Below, one piece after another: positions 1-8,069 of a stretch of DNA of 45,540 bases (position 1 is its first letter; every line of letters starts with the position of its first letter). The DNA is from Colwellia sp. E2M01 (GTDB lineage: Bacteria > Pseudomonadota > Gammaproteobacteria > Enterobacterales > Alteromonadaceae). The DNA is taken from NCBI RefSeq assembly GCF_018860585.1, contig NZ_JAHKPR010000034.1, positions 190-45,729 on the forward strand, read 5' to 3'. Both the position numbers and the translations under genes were made by a program. Under the pieces are notes generated by a model. The model saw nothing but the letters and a program-made list of their open reading frames with translations. It was not told the origin of the DNA and searched no databases.

Positions 1-54
1 TATAAGCATTTAACACTTTGTCATTAGCGCTCTAAATAATTCTTTATTAAAAAA

Positions 55-78
55 CTGTTACTTTAAAGCTGTTACTTT
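55..78. repeat. Short tandem repeat downstream of the nitrilase gene
   Basis: CTGTTACTTT occurs at 55-64 and 69-78, a 14-bp period. It lies in the 106-bp non-coding left edge, just downstream of the minus-strand gene that ends at 107. No terminator hairpin is seen there. The repeat is visible; I assign no function. Confidence 0.5.
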
Positions 79-106
79 TTACGCAAGCTTACTTAATAAT
101 TAATAG

Positions 107-1957
107 TTAACGGTCAGCCGCTATAGGATGGACAACAGCTTTAGTTATTTTACCAAATTGTTCTTTAACAATGGGCTCGTTGAGATAACCTGTAAACTTT
201 CGGCTGCGCCATTGCGGTAATAAAGCAGTATTACCTTTGCTATTAGCATTAACAATATTATTCACCATTAAATCAGTCGACACACTACGGTTAAAATCAA
301 CGCTTAAGTTAATAATTAAGCCTGTTGATTTTTGCTCTTTCGTTTTATTTTTACGGTAAATATTATCTTTATCTACATAAGTATCTACCGTTGCTTTAGC
401 AAAGCTTTTCTCACGGCTAGCGGCAACAATACAAATTCTATTTTCAGTTGCTCGAGCTAATAAATTATATTCAACTTCAATAGCTTCCTGAATATCAAAG
501 GGTGCTAATAACAACTGCCCTCCACTTTTAGCTGTTAGCTCAAACATTTCAGCAATATTGACATCATCAGCGGTAAGCATGGCTAGCTTCACTATACCTT
601 GCTCTAAAGGTAACGCTATTATATTGAGTTTATTAGCTAAGACAGTCCATTGATAACGTTTACAAAAATGCAGTTGTTGTTGAGATGCGATTACGCCTTT
701 ATTACCAATGATCACAGCTTTGTGTACATCATTGTCAATAATACTTGTACACACATACTGAAACGGCCTGAGCACTGCGCTCACTTGTGTTATTAGCTGC
801 TGACATAAATGCGCTATTTTTTGTCGTTGTTGTGCATTATGAGTAATTGTTTTATCAGCAATAAAAAATAGCTCTGGTAATTGAATAATATCACTGAGGT
901 TATTTTCAATATAATGACAAACATCTTCAATTGCTTCTTCATCTGGCTTATAAGTAGCAAATATCGCAACATTTGCCGTGGCGGCTGTTGTTACTTTGTT
1001 TTCGCTATTCTTTATTACGGCAGTTACTTCGCTTTGTTTTTGACTATTTAAATAAAGTTCTGGCCGGCGTTGTTGTTCGATTAAAGTGCTATCAGGACGC
1101 TGCTTGCTGCTTAACCCGAGTTTTTTTTCTGCCGCTAAATCGATATCAGCAAAAGTAAACCCTTCATCGTTATGATTTAATTTGGCAAGTACGATACCTT
1201 GTGGTGAAATAATTTGGCTTTGCCCTGCACCGATTAAATATTGTTGGATAATCTTGTTTTGTGGCTCGTCATTTACATTATCACTGTGATACAAAGCACC
1301 TACTTTGTTCGCTGTTGCGAAAAATACATTGTTGTCACTAGCTCTAACAAAGTCGTGTACCTTGCTTTGGTCTATAGCAAAGGTATTAATCGAATTACAA
1401 AGTAATTTAGCCCCAGCTAACACTAATTGACGCGATACAGCATGCTCCATACTGTCATCCCCCGATAATAAAGCAAGATTAACCTCTCGCTCAGATTCAT
1501 TAAACGGTATTGATATAACGTTTGCTATGTCATTACCCTTTATAAAATAGTGACTTTCATGGGGGCTTAATTTTTGTTTATCTTGGCTGTGTATTAGTTT
1601 TCCATTGGGTGCCAGTAAACAAGAGGTAATACTAATATTAGATTTAACCAAACCATCATCAGTATTGCGGGAGCTATCTCGTTGTAAACTCACATTCAGT
1701 ATAATGTAGCAATGATACTTTTTAGCTTGTGCCGCTATTGTTGCAATAAACTCTCCATCAATTGCCACAGCCTCTTGCCAGGCTTGATTGTGATCTACAT
1801 ACGAAGGTAAAACATGGGAAAATTGTGTATTACAATATTCAGGTAGCACGATTAAATCGGGCTTACATACGGATATTTCGTCAATCATACGCTTACAAGT
1901 AGCAAGGTTATGGTGAATATTTGAAGTAATAGCAAACTGTGAAACGGCTACGCGCAT
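107..1957 (-). CDS. Double nitrilase-fold protein lacking both catalytic cysteines
   Basis: A 616-aa protein built of two carbon-nitrogen hydrolase (nitrilase superfamily) domains, roughly residues 1-300 and 330-600. Members normally use a Glu-Lys-Cys triad to hydrolyse amides or nitriles. The Glu is recognisable in both halves (LPEY, E40; LPELF in the second half) and candidate lysines follow (DKQKLSPHE near 127-129). The nucleophile segment, usually around ICYDxxFPE, reads LALLSGDDSMEH in domain 1 and LAMLTADDVNIAE in domain 2, with no Cys in either. The protein may therefore be a pseudoenzyme that binds a ligand, or it may use other chemistry. The ATG start gives MRVAVSQFAI, the usual nitrilase first strand. 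It has no signal peptide. The nearest gene, DUF3817, is on the same strand about 115 bp upstream. The fold is confident and the function is not. Confidence 0.85.
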   Translation of the reverse strand: MRVAVSQFAITSNIHHNLATCKRMIDEISVCKPDLIVLPEYCNTQFSHVLPSYVDHNQAWQEAVAIDGEFIATIAAQAKKYHCYIILNVSLQRDSSRNTDDGLVKSNISITSCLLAPNGKLIHSQDKQKLSPHESHYFIKGNDIANVISIPFNESEREVNLALLSGDDSMEHAVSRQLVLAGAKLLCNSINTFAIDQSKVHDFVRASDNNVFFATANKVGALYHSDNVNDEPQNKIIQQYLIGAGQSQIISPQGIVLAKLNHNDEGFTFADIDLAAEKKLGLSSKQRPDSTLIEQQRRPELYLNSQKQSEVTAVIKNSENKVTTAATANVAIFATYKPDEEAIEDVCHYIENNLSDIIQLPELFFIADKTITHNAQQRQKIAHLCQQLITQVSAVLRPFQYVCTSIIDNDVHKAVIIGNKGVIASQQQLHFCKRYQWTVLANKLNIIALPLEQGIVKLAMLTADDVNIAEMFELTAKSGGQLLLAPFDIQEAIEVEYNLLARATENRICIVAASREKSFAKATVDTYVDKDNIYRKNKTKEQKSTGLIINLSVDFNRSVSTDLMVNNIVNANSKGNTALLPQWRSRKFTGYLNEPIVKEQFGKITKAVVHPIAADR

Positions 1958-2073
1958 GTTTTATTCCAAGTAAATGAGTCTGAGAAGTAATTTGATATGT
2001 TAGCCCAAGGCAAACTGTTATGTAATGTTTAGCTTACTATTGTGATTTATAAAACGATAAGCTCGGTGGTTCA

Positions 2074-2364
2074 TTATATGTTGTGTTCAGAGCTGACTTT
2101 TTTTAGCTCTTTTTCAATAAATAACTCAACAGCAATAAAAGCAAACGGAATAAGTGATGCGATGAAGACTAATAACCATACAAATATTGACCAACTGCGT
2201 TTATGAGCCACATAGAATGACAAAATAATATAGCTAACAAATAAAGCACCGTGTGCCATACCTATAGCAAATACATATTCTCTATTAATGAAACCAAGTG
2301 TCACGCTAAGAATAAGTAAATATGAAAAACCTTCTAACAAGCTGACTAACCTAAATGCTTTCAC
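2074..2364 (-). CDS. DUF3817 family small membrane protein
   Basis: A 96-aa integral membrane protein with three hydrophobic segments (about residues 8-25, 30-52 and 60-82) and a charged C-terminal tail. The pattern, with RLVSLLEGFSYLLIL at the N-terminus and GMAHGALF in the second helix, matches DUF3817, a family without established function. The start is GTG at 2362-2364, preceded at a normal distance by GAGG. It diverges from the arsenic operon, with 172 bp between the two starts, so the arsenic promoter region may also serve this gene. Nothing in the protein itself suggests a role in arsenic handling. Confidence 0.75.
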   Translation of the reverse strand: MKAFRLVSLLEGFSYLLILSVTLGFINREYVFAIGMAHGALFVSYIILSFYVAHKRSWSIFVWLLVFIASLIPFAFIAVELFIEKELKKVSSEHNI

Positions 2365-2477
2365 AGCAACCTCTTCAACTGAGTACCATAATTTTATGGG
2401 CGCTATAATACCCTATAACTAGCTAAAAAACTTAATCCTTTAGCGCTTGTTTCTTGATGAATAACAAACAACAAAAC

Positions 2478-2505
2478 TTTACATATGAAATTTCATATAT
2501 ATAAT
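2478..2505 (+). promoter_or_regulatory. Arsenic operon promoter with embedded ArsR-type operator
   Basis: A -35 element TTTACA (2478-2483) and a -10 element TATAAT (2500-2505) are separated by 16 bp. The perfect 16-bp palindrome ATATGAAATTTCATAT (2483-2498) fills that spacer. It is about 40 bp upstream of the ATG of the ArsC-ArsR fusion. A palindrome inside the promoter spacer is what a repressor of the ArsR/SmtB family would need. The elements are read directly; that the operon's own ArsR domain binds them is inference. Confidence 0.75.
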
Positions 2506-2536
2506 ATTATTTATATTTTATTAAGTGGTAAAACTT

Positions 2537-3445
2537 ATGAAAAAATTAAAATCCCTCAAAAAACAAAAAATACTTTTTCTCTGCACAGGTAACTCTGCAA
2601 GATCACAAATGGCTGAAGCTTTATTAAAACATAAGGCTGGAAATCAATTTGAAGTATTTAGTGCGGGTACATTACCTGAGCAAGTCGATGAACGTGCCAT
2701 TGACGCCTTAAGTAAGTTTGGCTTAAACACTTCTGAGTTGGTCTCCAAAGATATCTCTGTATTTGAAGAAACAAAATTTGATTATGTGATCACCCTTTGT
2801 GATAAAGCGAATACTGAATGTAGAAATTATCCTAATGCTAAAAAGCAACTCGCTTGGGATTTTCCAGATCCAAAAGATCGCGCTGGTAGTAATGCTTTTT
2901 CAGTCACACTTAATGAATTAAATAATCGTTTATCAATGTTTTTATTAGTCGAAGACAAAGCATTACCTAATGCAAATGATGAACAAATAAGTGCTAATTC
3001 CAATGTAACAGCGGATGCAAATGCAGTAGACAGTAAATTACATAAAATAGATAACGATCTTAGTCAATTTGAAGATGAAAACGATACATTAACGGATATT
3101 ATTCCAACAGATTTCTTCAAATGTTTAACCGATGAGATTCGTTTAAAAACATTAATGCTTGGTCATTATCATGGTGAACTTTGTGTGTGTGAATTGATGG
3201 AATCTTTAGACGAAGACTGCCAACCAAAAGTATCGCGTAACCTTGCTGTTCTAAAAAGAGCACGCGTTATTGTTGATAGAAAGCACGGCCAGTGGGTGTT
3301 TTATCGAATCAACCCTAAATTACCTCTGTGGGCTAAATCAATCATAGCGTACACAACAGAAAATAATATTCCTTTAATAAGTGAAGAGCTATTACGTCTA
3401 AGTGTGATGAAAAATAGGCCTGGGAAAAGTGATTTCTGTAAGTAA
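2537..3445 (+). CDS. ArsC-ArsR fusion: arsenate reductase plus arsenic-responsive repressor
   Basis: A 302-aa two-domain protein. Residues 10-138 are a low-molecular-weight phosphatase-type arsenate reductase: P-loop CTGNSAR (C16 to R22), a resolving pair C88 and C95 (LCDKANTEC), and the DPKDR loop at 111-115. The C-x6-C pair is the layout of thioredoxin-coupled ArsC. Residues about 190-290 are an ArsR/SmtB winged helix with the As(III)-binding motif ELCVCEL (C216, C218) and C228 close by. The domains are joined by an acidic, Asn/Ser-rich linker of about 50 residues. The preferred start is ATG 2537, after AAGTGG; an upstream in-frame GTG at 2525 is less likely. It is the first gene of the arsenic operon and presumably represses it until arsenite binds. 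The same polypeptide makes arsenite and senses it. Confidence 0.92.
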   Translation: MKKLKSLKKQKILFLCTGNSARSQMAEALLKHKAGNQFEVFSAGTLPEQVDERAIDALSKFGLNTSELVSKDISVFEETKFDYVITLCDKANTECRNYPNAKKQLAWDFPDPKDRAGSNAFSVTLNELNNRLSMFLLVEDKALPNANDEQISANSNVTADANAVDSKLHKIDNDLSQFEDENDTLTDIIPTDFFKCLTDEIRLKTLMLGHYHGELCVCELMESLDEDCQPKVSRNLAVLKRARVIVDRKHGQWVFYRINPKLPLWAKSIIAYTTENNIPLISEELLRLSVMKNRPGKSDFCK

Positions 3446-3477
3446 TTGGCAATAATTTTTAAAGCATATTAAAGGCA

Positions 3478-3499
3478 AAGTTAAGGGCTTACTTAACTT
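3478..3499. other. Intergenic hairpin between arsC-arsR and ACR3 genes
   Basis: AAGTTAAG at 3478-3485 pairs with CTTAACTT at 3492-3499 across the 6-nt loop GGCTTA, followed by an A-rich stretch. There is no T-run, so it is not a standard terminator. It could set the relative expression of the repressor fusion and the exporter by RNA processing or partial termination. The structure is seen; the role is a guess. Confidence 0.45.
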
Positions 3500-3526
3500 A
3501 AAAAATATATAAAAAAGGAAATGAAC

Positions 3527-4555
3527 ATGGGTGTTTTTGAGCGTTACTTATCAGTTTGGGTAGGATTAAGTATTATCGCTGGTGTTGCTTTAGGTTTATG
3601 GCAGCCTGATGTTTTTCAAACAATTGCCAACCTTGAAATAGCACACGTTAATATTGTGGTTGCTGTTTTTATTTGGGTAATGATTTACCCAATGATGGTA
3701 CAAATTGATTTTTCCGCCATTAAAGATGTTGGTAAAAACCCAAAAGGTTTAGTGTTAACTGTTGTCGTTAATTGGTTGATAAAGCCTTTTACTATGGCCG
3801 CTTTAGGTTGGTTATTTTTTAATGGCTTATTTGCTGATTTAGTCGACCCTACTTCTGCACAAGAATACATCGCCGGTATGATTTTATTAGGTGTTGCGCC
3901 CTGCACCGCCATGGTATTCATTTGGTCACAATTAACCAAAGGTGATGCAAACTATACCTTAGTACAAGTCTCAGTAAATGATGTGATCATGATTTTTGCT
4001 TTTGCGCCTATTTCTGCATTATTGCTAGGTGTTAGTGATATTCAAGTACCTTGGGAAACCTTACTTATCTCAGTGGTACTTTATGTATTGCTGCCGTTAG
4101 TTGCAGGTATTATCACCCGTAAAAAATTAAACAGTGCTAATAGTAAAGCTGATAACGGTAAATCACTTGAACAGTTTTTAGCTGCGATGAAACCTTGGTC
4201 TGTTATCGGCTTATTAGCAACGGTGGTTTTATTGTTTGGTTTTCAAGCTGAGACGATTGTTTCAGATCCACTCACCATTGGCTTAATTGCTATTCCGTTA
4301 ATGATTCAAACTTACGGCATTTTCTTAATTGTTTTTATCGCCGCAAAATTGATGAAATTACCGCACAAGATTGCAGGCCCTGCGTGTTTAATTGGTACTT
4401 CAAACTTTTTTGAATTAGCAGTAGCGGTTGCTATCTCATTATTTGGCTTACATTCAGGTGCCGCACTCGCCACGGTTGTGGGTGTATTAGTTGAAGTGCC
4501 TGTGATGTTGTCATTGGTTTATATCATTAATAAAAGTAAACATTTATTTAAGTAG
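3527..4555 (+). CDS. ACR3-family arsenite efflux transporter
   Basis: A 342-aa inner-membrane protein with about ten hydrophobic helices, of the ACR3 (ArsB3) family, which exports arsenite using the proton motive force. The family's essential cysteine is in GVAPCTAM (C126), and the conserved glutamate is in the late helix [19 protein letters not shown] 3527 is preferred over ATG 3521 because the ribosome-binding site AAAGGAA abuts 3521 but is correctly spaced for 3527. Placed directly after the ArsC-ArsR fusion, it exports the arsenite that the reductase makes. A complete and ordinary ACR3 by length and motifs. Confidence 0.93.
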   Translation: MGVFERYLSVWVGLSIIAGVALGLWQPDVFQTIANLEIAHVNIVVAVFIWVMIYPMMVQIDFSAIKDVGKNPKGLVLTVVVNWLIKPFTMAALGWLFFNGLFADLVDPTSAQEYIAGMILLGVAPCTAMVFIWSQLTKGDANYTLVQVSVNDVIMIFAFAPISALLLGVSDIQVPWETLLISVVLYVLLPLVAGIITRKKLNSANSKADNGKSLEQFLAAMKPWSVIGLLATVVLLFGFQAETIVSDPLTIGLIAIPLMIQTYGIFLIVFIAAKLMKLPHKIAGPACLIGTSNFFELAVAVAISLFGLHSGAALATVVGVLVEVPVMLSLVYIINKSKHLFK

Positions 4556-4659
4556 TGGAAACAACGTATTTAATTTTAAGTTAGATATTTTTTAATAAAC
4601 AACGCGTGTAGCAATAGTAAGCACGCTTTATTCATCATACAAAATTACAAGGTTATACC

Positions 4660-5166
4660 ATGCAAACTCATCCTTTTGATATTTTAACCCTAGACGATTC
4701 GGCCAATGAAAATAGCGCGAAACTTATTTTCACTCCTTGCCCAGGGACGAAAGAAGCCAACTTAGAAGACTCTATTGCCACACTTAAATCAGCAGGTACC
4801 GATATGTTGCTGACATTAATGTTTGATGACGAAATGGAGAAAAACTCAGCGCTTAACTTACCTGATGAATGTGCCAAACATGGTATTGAATGGGTGCAGC
4901 TGCCTATTTTAGATGATGCCGCGCCAGACGAAGTGTTTGCAACACAATGGCGAGCTTATAAAGCCAATATCCTTAACGTAATAAATAACAAAGGTACTAT
5001 TGCCGTACATTGCAAAGGTGGCTCTGGCAGAACAGGTTTGGTTATTGGACTAATCATGTTAGCGACAGGTTTATCTGGCGATAAAGTTATCAGCGAAGTA
5101 CAAAAAATTCGCCCTAACTCACTTAAAAATCCAGTGCAACTTAACTACTTCAACTCGTATTTATAA
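4660..5166 (+). CDS. Dual-specificity/tyrosine phosphatase-like protein in arsenic operon
   Basis: A 168-aa cytoplasmic protein of the cysteine-phosphatase (DSP, CDKN3-like) fold. The signature loop is VHCKGGSGRTG, with H117, catalytic C118 and R124, and a candidate general acid lies in LPILDDAAPDE (D85 or D86). The start is ATG 4660. The gene is 34 bp upstream of the arsenate-type GAPDH gene and 104 bp downstream of the ACR3 gene, so it is very likely co-transcribed. Phosphatases of this kind do occur in arsenic clusters, but I know of no settled function. Options are dephosphorylating a sugar phosphate linked to the GAPDH/ArsJ route, acting on protein, or reducing arsenate through its own HCx5R cysteine. 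The catalytic residues are complete, so it should be active. Confidence 0.85.
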   Translation: MQTHPFDILTLDDSANENSAKLIFTPCPGTKEANLEDSIATLKSAGTDMLLTLMFDDEMEKNSALNLPDECAKHGIEWVQLPILDDAAPDEVFATQWRAYKANILNVINNKGTIAVHCKGGSGRTGLVIGLIMLATGLSGDKVISEVQKIRPNSLKNPVQLNYFNSYL

Positions 5167-5200
5167 CAAATGACTTTTAACCGACAATTTTAGGAGCAAA

Positions 5201-6217
5201 ATGATGACAATTAAAATAGGAATTAACGGCTTTGGTCGTATGGGACGTTTATCTATGCGTGCAGCGTACGATTGGGATGATGTTGAAATTGTTCATATTA
5301 ACGATCCCGCTGGAGATGCTGAAACACTGGCACATTTAATGACCTTTGATTCAGTACAAGGACGTTGGCATCATCAAGCAACGGCTAATGGCAACGTTAT
5401 GATGATTAATGGGAAGGCTATTACGTGTACACAAAATAAAGCGACAGAAGACACAGATTGGTCTAAATGTGACGTTGTTATTGAAGCGTCGGGAAAAATT
5501 AAAACCAAAGCGCTTTTACAAGCTTATTTAAAACAAGGCGTTAAGCGTGTTGTTGTGACCGCTCCGGTTAAAGAAGATGGCGTATTAAACGTTGTTATGG
5601 GTGTAAATGATGACTTATATGACAAAGCCATTCATCCAATAGTGACTGCCGCTTCATGTACCACTAACTGTATTGCCCCTGTGGTAAAAGTTATTCATGA
5701 AAAACTAGGTATAAAACACGGTTCAATTACCACGATTCATAACATTACCAATACACAAACCATTATTGATGCGCCGCATAAAGATCTACGCCGTGCACGC
5801 TCGTGTGGTACTAGCTTAATTCCAACAACCACAGGCTCTGCTACCGCAATTACCCATATTTTTCCTGAGCTTAAAGGTAAATTAAATGGTCACGCTATTC
5901 GCGTTCCTTTAACCAATGCCTCTATTACCGATTGTGTGTTTGAATTAAATAAAAACACTACCGCGGAAGAAGTTAATCAATTACTAAAAGAAGCTGCTGA
6001 TGGTGAGTTAAAAGGTATTTTAGGTTATGAAGAGCGTCCATTAGTCTCTGTTGATTATAAAGGCGATCCGCGTTCAAGCATTGTTGATGCGCTTTCAACC
6101 ATGGTTGTTAATGATACCCAAGTGAAAATTTACGTGTGGTATGACAACGAATGGGGTTACGCAAACCGCACCGCAGAGCTTGCTCGCATGGTTGGTTTAG
6201 CTGACTTAGCCAATTAA
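5201..6217 (+). CDS. Glyceraldehyde-3-phosphate dehydrogenase of the ArsJ pathway
   Basis: A 338-aa type I GAPDH. The N-terminal Rossmann motif is [11 protein letters not shown] at residues 34-35 suggests NAD preference, the active-site segment is SCTTNC (C153), and the catalytic histidine is H180 in TTIHN. In arsenic clusters this enzyme uses arsenate in place of phosphate and makes 1-arseno-3-phosphoglycerate, which ArsJ exports and which then breaks down to arsenate outside the cell. The start is ATG 5201 or the adjacent ATG 5204; TAGGAG is better spaced for the latter. The gene sits 39 bp upstream of arsJ, the diagnostic pairing. A housekeeping gapA elsewhere is expected but not visible here. 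Confidence 0.9.
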   Translation: MMTIKIGINGFGRMGRLSMRAAYDWDDVEIVHINDPAGDAETLAHLMTFDSVQGRWHHQATANGNVMMINGKAITCTQNKATEDTDWSKCDVVIEASGKIKTKALLQAYLKQGVKRVVVTAPVKEDGVLNVVMGVNDDLYDKAIHPIVTAASCTTNCIAPVVKVIHEKLGIKHGSITTIHNITNTQTIIDAPHKDLRRARSCGTSLIPTTTGSATAITHIFPELKGKLNGHAIRVPLTNASITDCVFELNKNTTAEEVNQLLKEAADGELKGILGYEERPLVSVDYKGDPRSSIVDALSTMVVNDTQVKIYVWYDNEWGYANRTAELARMVGLADLAN

Positions 6218-6256
6218 ATTTTTTAATCAATTTTGAGTTACTAAAGGAATATCCCT

Positions 6257-7537
6257 ATGGGGCTTTTATCGTTTAAATCATTGTCATTGCAAAACTTGTC
6301 AACGCAAGTGAAGCAATATTTGGTGATAACGGGAAATTATTGGGCATTTACCCTAACTGATGGCGCACTGCGCATGTTAGTCGTGTTGTATTTTCATCAA
6401 TTAGGTTACAGCCCACTAAATATTGCCATGTTGTTTTTGTTTTATGAAATCTTTGGCGTGATCACCAACTTGGTTGGTGGTTGGTTGGGCGCAAGGCTTG
6501 GTTTGAATAAAACCATGAATATTGGTTTGAGTTTGCAAATTATTGCCTTGGCCATGCTTGCCGTACCTGCAGAAATGCTTACTGTTGTTTATGTAATGAT
6601 TGCCCAAGCATTGTCAGGTATAGCCAAAGACTTAAATAAAATGAGCGCTAAAAGCTCCATTAAGCTTTTAGTTCCGCAAGAAGCTGAAGATGGCGAAGCA
6701 CGCTTATATAAGTGGATTGCTATCTTAACAGGATCTAAAAACGCCTTAAAAGGGGTTGGCTTTTTCCTCGGTGGTTTATTACTTACCTTAATTGGATTTA
6801 AAGGTGCGGTAATATTAATGGCGGTTGTTTTAGCGCTAGTGTGGGTATTTAGTTTAATCACCTTAAAAGAAGATTTAGGTAAAGCAAGTTACAAGCCTAA
6901 ATTTAATGAAATATTCTCTAAAAGCCCAGCTATCAATACGTTATCTGCTGCTCGTATGTTTTTATTCGGTGCTCGTGATGTTTGGTTTGTGGTGGCGTTA
7001 CCGGTATTTTTAGCCGTTACTTTTGGTTGGAATCATTGGTGGGTTGGTACCTTTATGGCAAGCTGGGTAATAGGCTATGGCATAGTGCAATCTGTCGCGC
7101 CAATGTTAACGGGTAAAAGTGACGGTAAAGTACCATCAGGTAAAGCGGCATTTATGTGGGCAAGTTACTTAACAGTTATTCCTGCTGCGATTGCCCTCAC
7201 CTTGTATTATGATTTTTATATTCAAATATCAATCATTGTTGGCTTATTAATTTTTGGTGCGGTGTTTGCCGTAAACTCATCACTACATAGTTACCTTATT
7301 GTAAGTTACGCCGGTAAAGATGGTGTATCACTTGATGTTGGTTTTTACTATATGGCAAACGCGATGGGAAGATTAATAGGTACAGTGCTTTCTGGCTGGG
7401 TTTATCAAGAATATGGTTTAGCTGCCTGTTTATGGATATCGTGTGGATTTTTAGCCACCGCATCTTTATTGTCATTAAAGTTGCCTAATATTTCACAACC
7501 TCAAGTTAACATTAATACAAAGACTAACGCGGCGTAG
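6257..7537 (+). CDS. arsJ: ArsJ organoarsenical (1-arseno-3-phosphoglycerate) exporter
   Basis: A 426-aa major-facilitator protein with about twelve hydrophobic segments. The N-terminal stretch NYWAFTLTDGALRMLVVL and the loop SAKSSIKLLVP are characteristic of ArsJ. Together with the preceding GAPDH it confers arsenate resistance without reduction, by exporting 1-arseno-3-phosphoglycerate. The start ATG 6257 follows AAAGGA. It is the last gene of the operon; a hairpin (7573-7600) and a palindromic repeat lie downstream. With ACR3 in the same operon, the cell has both a reductive route (ArsC then ACR3) and a non-reductive route (GAPDH then ArsJ). Confidence 0.9.
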   Translation: MGLLSFKSLSLQNLSTQVKQYLVITGNYWAFTLTDGALRMLVVLYFHQLGYSPLNIAMLFLFYEIFGVITNLVGGWLGARLGLNKTMNIGLSLQIIALAMLAVPAEMLTVVYVMIAQALSGIAKDLNKMSAKSSIKLLVPQEAEDGEARLYKWIAILTGSKNALKGVGFFLGGLLLTLIGFKGAVILMAVVLALVWVFSLITLKEDLGKASYKPKFNEIFSKSPAINTLSAARMFLFGARDVWFVVALPVFLAVTFGWNHWWVGTFMASWVIGYGIVQSVAPMLTGKSDGKVPSGKAAFMWASYLTVIPAAIALTLYYDFYIQISIIVGLLIFGAVFAVNSSLHSYLIVSYAGKDGVSLDVGFYYMANAMGRLIGTVLSGWVYQEYGLAACLWISCGFLATASLLSLKLPNISQPQVNINTKTNAA

Positions 7538-7572
7538 TGTAGTAGCTGCTCTTAGCGCAATACAAAAATAAG

Positions 7573-7600
7573 TAACCTGAAATAAGGATGATTCAGGTTA
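7573..7600. other. Perfect hairpin after the arsenic operon
   Basis: TAACCTGAA (7573-7581) pairs with TTCAGGTTA (7592-7600) over a 10-nt loop, 35 bp after the arsJ stop. No T-run follows, so if it ends transcription it is not a classic intrinsic terminator; it may protect the 3' end. Its right arm touches the start of the palindromic repeat at 7600. Confidence 0.55.
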
Positions 7601-7761
7601 TACCAGTTTCATTAATTAGGTGGTCTATTATATACACAGTAAAAATCATCAAATACAAGGCATTTATTTAACTAACTAGTTATTCTAATTATTAAATAAA
7701 TAACGCCGTAGTTGGTGATTTTAGTCAGTAGAAATAATCACATAATTATTGAGATTGGTAT
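7600..7761. repeat. Long imperfect palindrome, MITE-like dispersed repeat
   Basis: About 162 bp that is nearly its own reverse complement. The left end TACCAGTTTCATTAATTAGG matches the inverted right end TACCAATCTCAATAATTATG, and the match continues inward (AAAAATCATCAAATACAAGG against TAAAATCACCAACTACGGCG). TTA flanks both ends, which could be a short target duplication. The right end overlaps the stop codon of the minus-strand zinc-ribbon gene. A similar end, TACCAATCTGATTAAAT, starts at 45514 at the edge of the window, so this looks like a repeat family. It encodes no protein. The palindrome is seen; mobility is inferred. Confidence 0.65.
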
Positions 7762-8012
7762 TAATTATGCCATACCTTTCCGCCTATCATCTTAAAAGCT
7801 GGCGTACCTCTAACTAAACAATCTCGAGCAAATTGCTTTTCACATTGCGGACATACGCAGGGTGTTTCAGTAAAATCTTGGCTGATCCGCTCTTTAAAAC
7901 ATTTAACCAAAGCGCCCTTACCGCCTTTTCTATATTTGAAAAGCAGAAAGTTACAGCTTTTACAAAATATATCGACGGTTTTTGTCGGACCTTTTTTATT
8001 GGGTTTTGCCAT
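7761..8012 (-). CDS. Small zinc-ribbon-like protein, conserved hypothetical
   Basis: An 83-aa basic cytoplasmic protein with two Cys pairs, CKSC (residues 17-20) and CPQC (54-57), plus other cysteines at 38, 52 and 65. The first two pairs could bind one zinc ion in a ribbon fold. The Lys-rich N-terminus (AKPNKKGPTK) and the segment FKYRKGGKGALVKCF suggest nucleic-acid contact, but this is inference. The start is ATG 8012. The palindromic repeat at 7600-7761 ends on its stop codon, so the natural 3' flank may have been changed. I recognise it as a conserved hypothetical of marine gammaproteobacteria and cannot name a function. Confidence 0.6.
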   Translation of the reverse strand: MAKPNKKGPTKTVDIFCKSCNFLLFKYRKGGKGALVKCFKERISQDFTETPCVCPQCEKQFARDCLVRGTPAFKMIGGKVWHN

Positions 8013-8069
8013 TAAATATATGCCATTAAGCCATTGCCATTAAGTATTTACTATTTAAGGAATAACCGG

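Noticed and set aside
2074-2364. DUF3817 gene as part of the arsenic system
   Set aside because: It is divergent, has no metal-binding residues, and the family occurs widely without arsenic genes. Position alone is not enough.
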